Shown here piece after piece: positions 63,073 to 64,000 of a stretch of DNA of 64,000 nt (positions within the stretch are counted from its first letter, which is position 1; each line of letters opens with the position of its first letter). The notes below the pieces were generated by a model. The model had not been told where the DNA came from. It searched no databases and worked only from the letters and a program-made list of their open reading frames with translations. The position numbers and the translations under genes were made by a program. Origin of the DNA: Oculatella sp. LEGE 06141 (GTDB lineage Bacteria > Cyanobacteriota > Cyanobacteriia > Elainellales > Elainellaceae); assembly GCF_015207605.1 (NCBI RefSeq), contig NZ_JADEWO010000007.1, forward strand, positions 1-64,000, written 5' to 3'.

Positions 63073-63741
63073 ATGCAAGATAATCAACCCGTTCACGATT
63101 TGCAACCCGTACCAGAACCCTCCCACCGTCGAATGCGGCTAGGGCTGGTGGGGATACTTTCTGTTGTTCTGGTACTGGCAGGCGGTAGTGGAGCCTGGTG
63201 GGCATGGCGATCGGTCACGTCTTCCACTCAACCCATTGCACAGCCCAACACCTCAACCACCCAACCCGTTCAACCCCAGACAGTACCAACGCCCACAAGC
63301 CAGGCACCTGTCGAGCAGACGGCTCAGGTGTATTGGTTGAAAGACGTAAACAACCGCTTTGAACTGGTGCCGAGCCAGGTCACTGTAGACACAGCGAGTC
63401 AACCCGAATCGGTATTAGAGGCCGCTTTTGAGCAACTGCTTCAAGGCCCCAGTGCCACTGACGTAGCATCTACTATCCCCGAAGGAACGAACCTGCGGAG
63501 CCTCAGCATCGAGAGTGATGGCGTTCACGTCGATCTGTCGCAAGAGTTCATTCAGGGTGGCGGCAGCACGGCAATGACAGGACGGTTAGGACAGGTGATC
63601 TACACTGCCTCTAGTCTGGATGCCAATGCCCGCGTTTGGCTCTCGGTGGATGGAGAACCGCTGGAAACCCTGGGGGGTGAAGGGTTAATCGTCGATCAGC
63701 CGATGACTCGGGCTGATTTTGACCAAAACTTTGCCCTTTAA
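63073..63741 (+). CDS. GerMN-domain membrane protein
   Basis: The 222-aa protein has a cytoplasmic N-terminus, one membrane helix (about 25-44, LVGILSVVLVLAGGSGAWWAWR), a Pro/Thr/Gln-rich linker (about 50-85) and a GerMN (sporulation/spore-germination) domain (about 88-205) with VYWLKDVNNRFELVPSQV, SVLEAAFEQLLQGPSA, IPEGTNLRSLSIESDGVHVDLSQEF, and VIYTASSLDANARVWLSVDG. In cyanobacteria such proteins are unlinked to sporulation; they may bind periplasmic peptidoglycan. AGGA is 8 nt before the ATG. Confidence 0.85.
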   Translation: MQDNQPVHDLQPVPEPSHRRMRLGLVGILSVVLVLAGGSGAWWAWRSVTSSTQPIAQPNTSTTQPVQPQTVPTPTSQAPVEQTAQVYWLKDVNNRFELVPSQVTVDTASQPESVLEAAFEQLLQGPSATDVASTIPEGTNLRSLSIESDGVHVDLSQEFIQGGGSTAMTGRLGQVIYTASSLDANARVWLSVDGEPLETLGGEGLIVDQPMTRADFDQNFAL

Positions 63742-63770
63742 GGATCGTCTCTAAAACAGCCTTAAATTAA

Positions 63771-63809
63771 AGCCTTCAGCTTTTGTTGCTACTCGCTAAG
63801 CTGAAGGCT
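63771..63809 (-). terminator. Terminator hairpin overlapping the ArsR-type stop
   Basis: AGCCTTCAGCTT (63771-63782) and AAGCTGAAGGCT (63798-63809) form a perfect 12-bp stem. On the minus strand it is followed by TTTAATTT. It overlaps the regulator's stop codon and may serve the GerMN gene on the plus strand as well. Confidence 0.7.
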
Positions 63810-64000
63810 CTAAAATGCTGGGCTTGTTGTTCAATACGGGTGGCAAGGCGATCGCACACCAGGTTGCACAGTTCAAAGGTCAGGTCATCCTTAACACTGT
63901 AATAGGCCGACGTTCCTTCACTACGCCGATGCAGGATTCCCGCTTGCAGCATGACTTTTAGATGCTTTGAGACATTGGCTTGGCTGGTCGCCGTTGCCTC
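63776..64000 (-). CDS. ArsR-family transcriptional regulator, 3' part (cut by window end)
   Basis: The open frame runs in from the window edge and ends at TGA 63778-63776, giving 74 visible residues. It contains the HTH recognition segment TSQANVSKHLKVMLQAG, then ILHRRSEGTSAYYSVKDD and LCNLVCDRLATRIEQQ. This is the winged-helix C-terminal part of an ArsR/SmtB-type repressor. No metal-binding cysteines are visible apart from two in LCNLVC. The N-terminus lies beyond 64000. Confidence 0.85.
   Translation of the reverse strand, partial: EATATSQANVSKHLKVMLQAGILHRRSEGTSAYYSVKDDLTFELCNLVCDRLATRIEQQAQHFRAFSLASSNKS

Noticed and set aside
1-64000. CRISPR array, rRNA genes, integron or prophage
   Set aside because: No array of equal repeats with unique spacers, no rRNA sequences and no phage structural or integrase genes were seen; the tandem repeats found are short minisatellites or protein repeats.

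Overview
The window is chromosomal DNA of a cyanobacterium, probably filamentous. Three things show this: a psaX gene for a small photosystem I subunit, the palindrome GCGATCGC (HIP1) scattered through genes and spacers on the whole 64 kb, and many protein families typical of cyanobacteria (Sll0314-like TPR protein, DUF2079 and DUF2993 proteins, a soluble multi-PAS adenylate cyclase, two lipoyl synthases). There is no rRNA operon, no CRISPR array, no intact transposase and no phage module. The only RNA gene called with confidence is tRNA-Pro(CGG). I saw no plasmid or origin signature.

Layout. 0-12 kb: a CheY-like response regulator, lipA copy 1, psaX with its terminator, an orphan LivH-type permease, a heavy-metal-binding mini-protein, a DUF2079 membrane protein, an orphan CysA ATPase, two exported proteins of unknown function, and a peptide-type binding protein with one DppB-like permease. 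12-18 kb: a structured intergenic element, a DegT-family aminotransferase, a GMC oxidoreductase (both more AT-rich to the eye than their neighbours), and a class III omega-aminotransferase. 17.8-23 kb: a 46-codon gene with an internal repeat, a CSD-DUF1294 fusion, a peroxiredoxin Q/Bcp and a five-PAS adenylate cyclase. 23-31 kb: an exopolysaccharide-type group of four glycosyltransferases and a WcaF-like acetyltransferase. 31-39 kb: CobU, an FtsE-like ATPase, a WecG/TagA glycosyltransferase, small conserved genes and a large GH15-like protein.

39-47 kb is the most distinctive part. A peptidase-dead type I secretion ABC exporter (cNMP-like domain, degenerate C39 domain, membrane domain, ATPase) is coupled by an ATGA overlap to a parvulin-type prolyl isomerase. 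On both sides lie proteins without signal peptides that begin MA(Q/K)DPG and carry PPC domains. One has a beta-propeller placed inside a CSPG/cadherin-like repeat. The other is PPC-PPC-FKBP. I read this as a possible exporter-chaperone-cargo set. The second lipA and tRNA-Pro lie within the same stretch.

47-54 kb: a GH1 glycosidase overlapping an MGDG-synthase-like GT28 gene, a DCC-family thiol protein, and a hybrid histidine kinase whose N-terminus looks like an AhpD-type redox domain. 54-55.7 kb is a graveyard: a binding-protein gene broken by a 16-bp tandem duplication, joined to a decayed TIR-domain gene. 56-64 kb: exported and TPR proteins, an ECF-like ATPase with rsmG, proS, DUF2993 and GerMN proteins, and the 3' part of an ArsR-type regulator cut by the window end. 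Dispersed repeats occur in the spacers: an inverted pair near 4.0 and 44.5 kb, and a MITE-like element at 47.4 kb that supplies part of the stop codon of the GH1 gene and has a solitary end at 5.9 kb.
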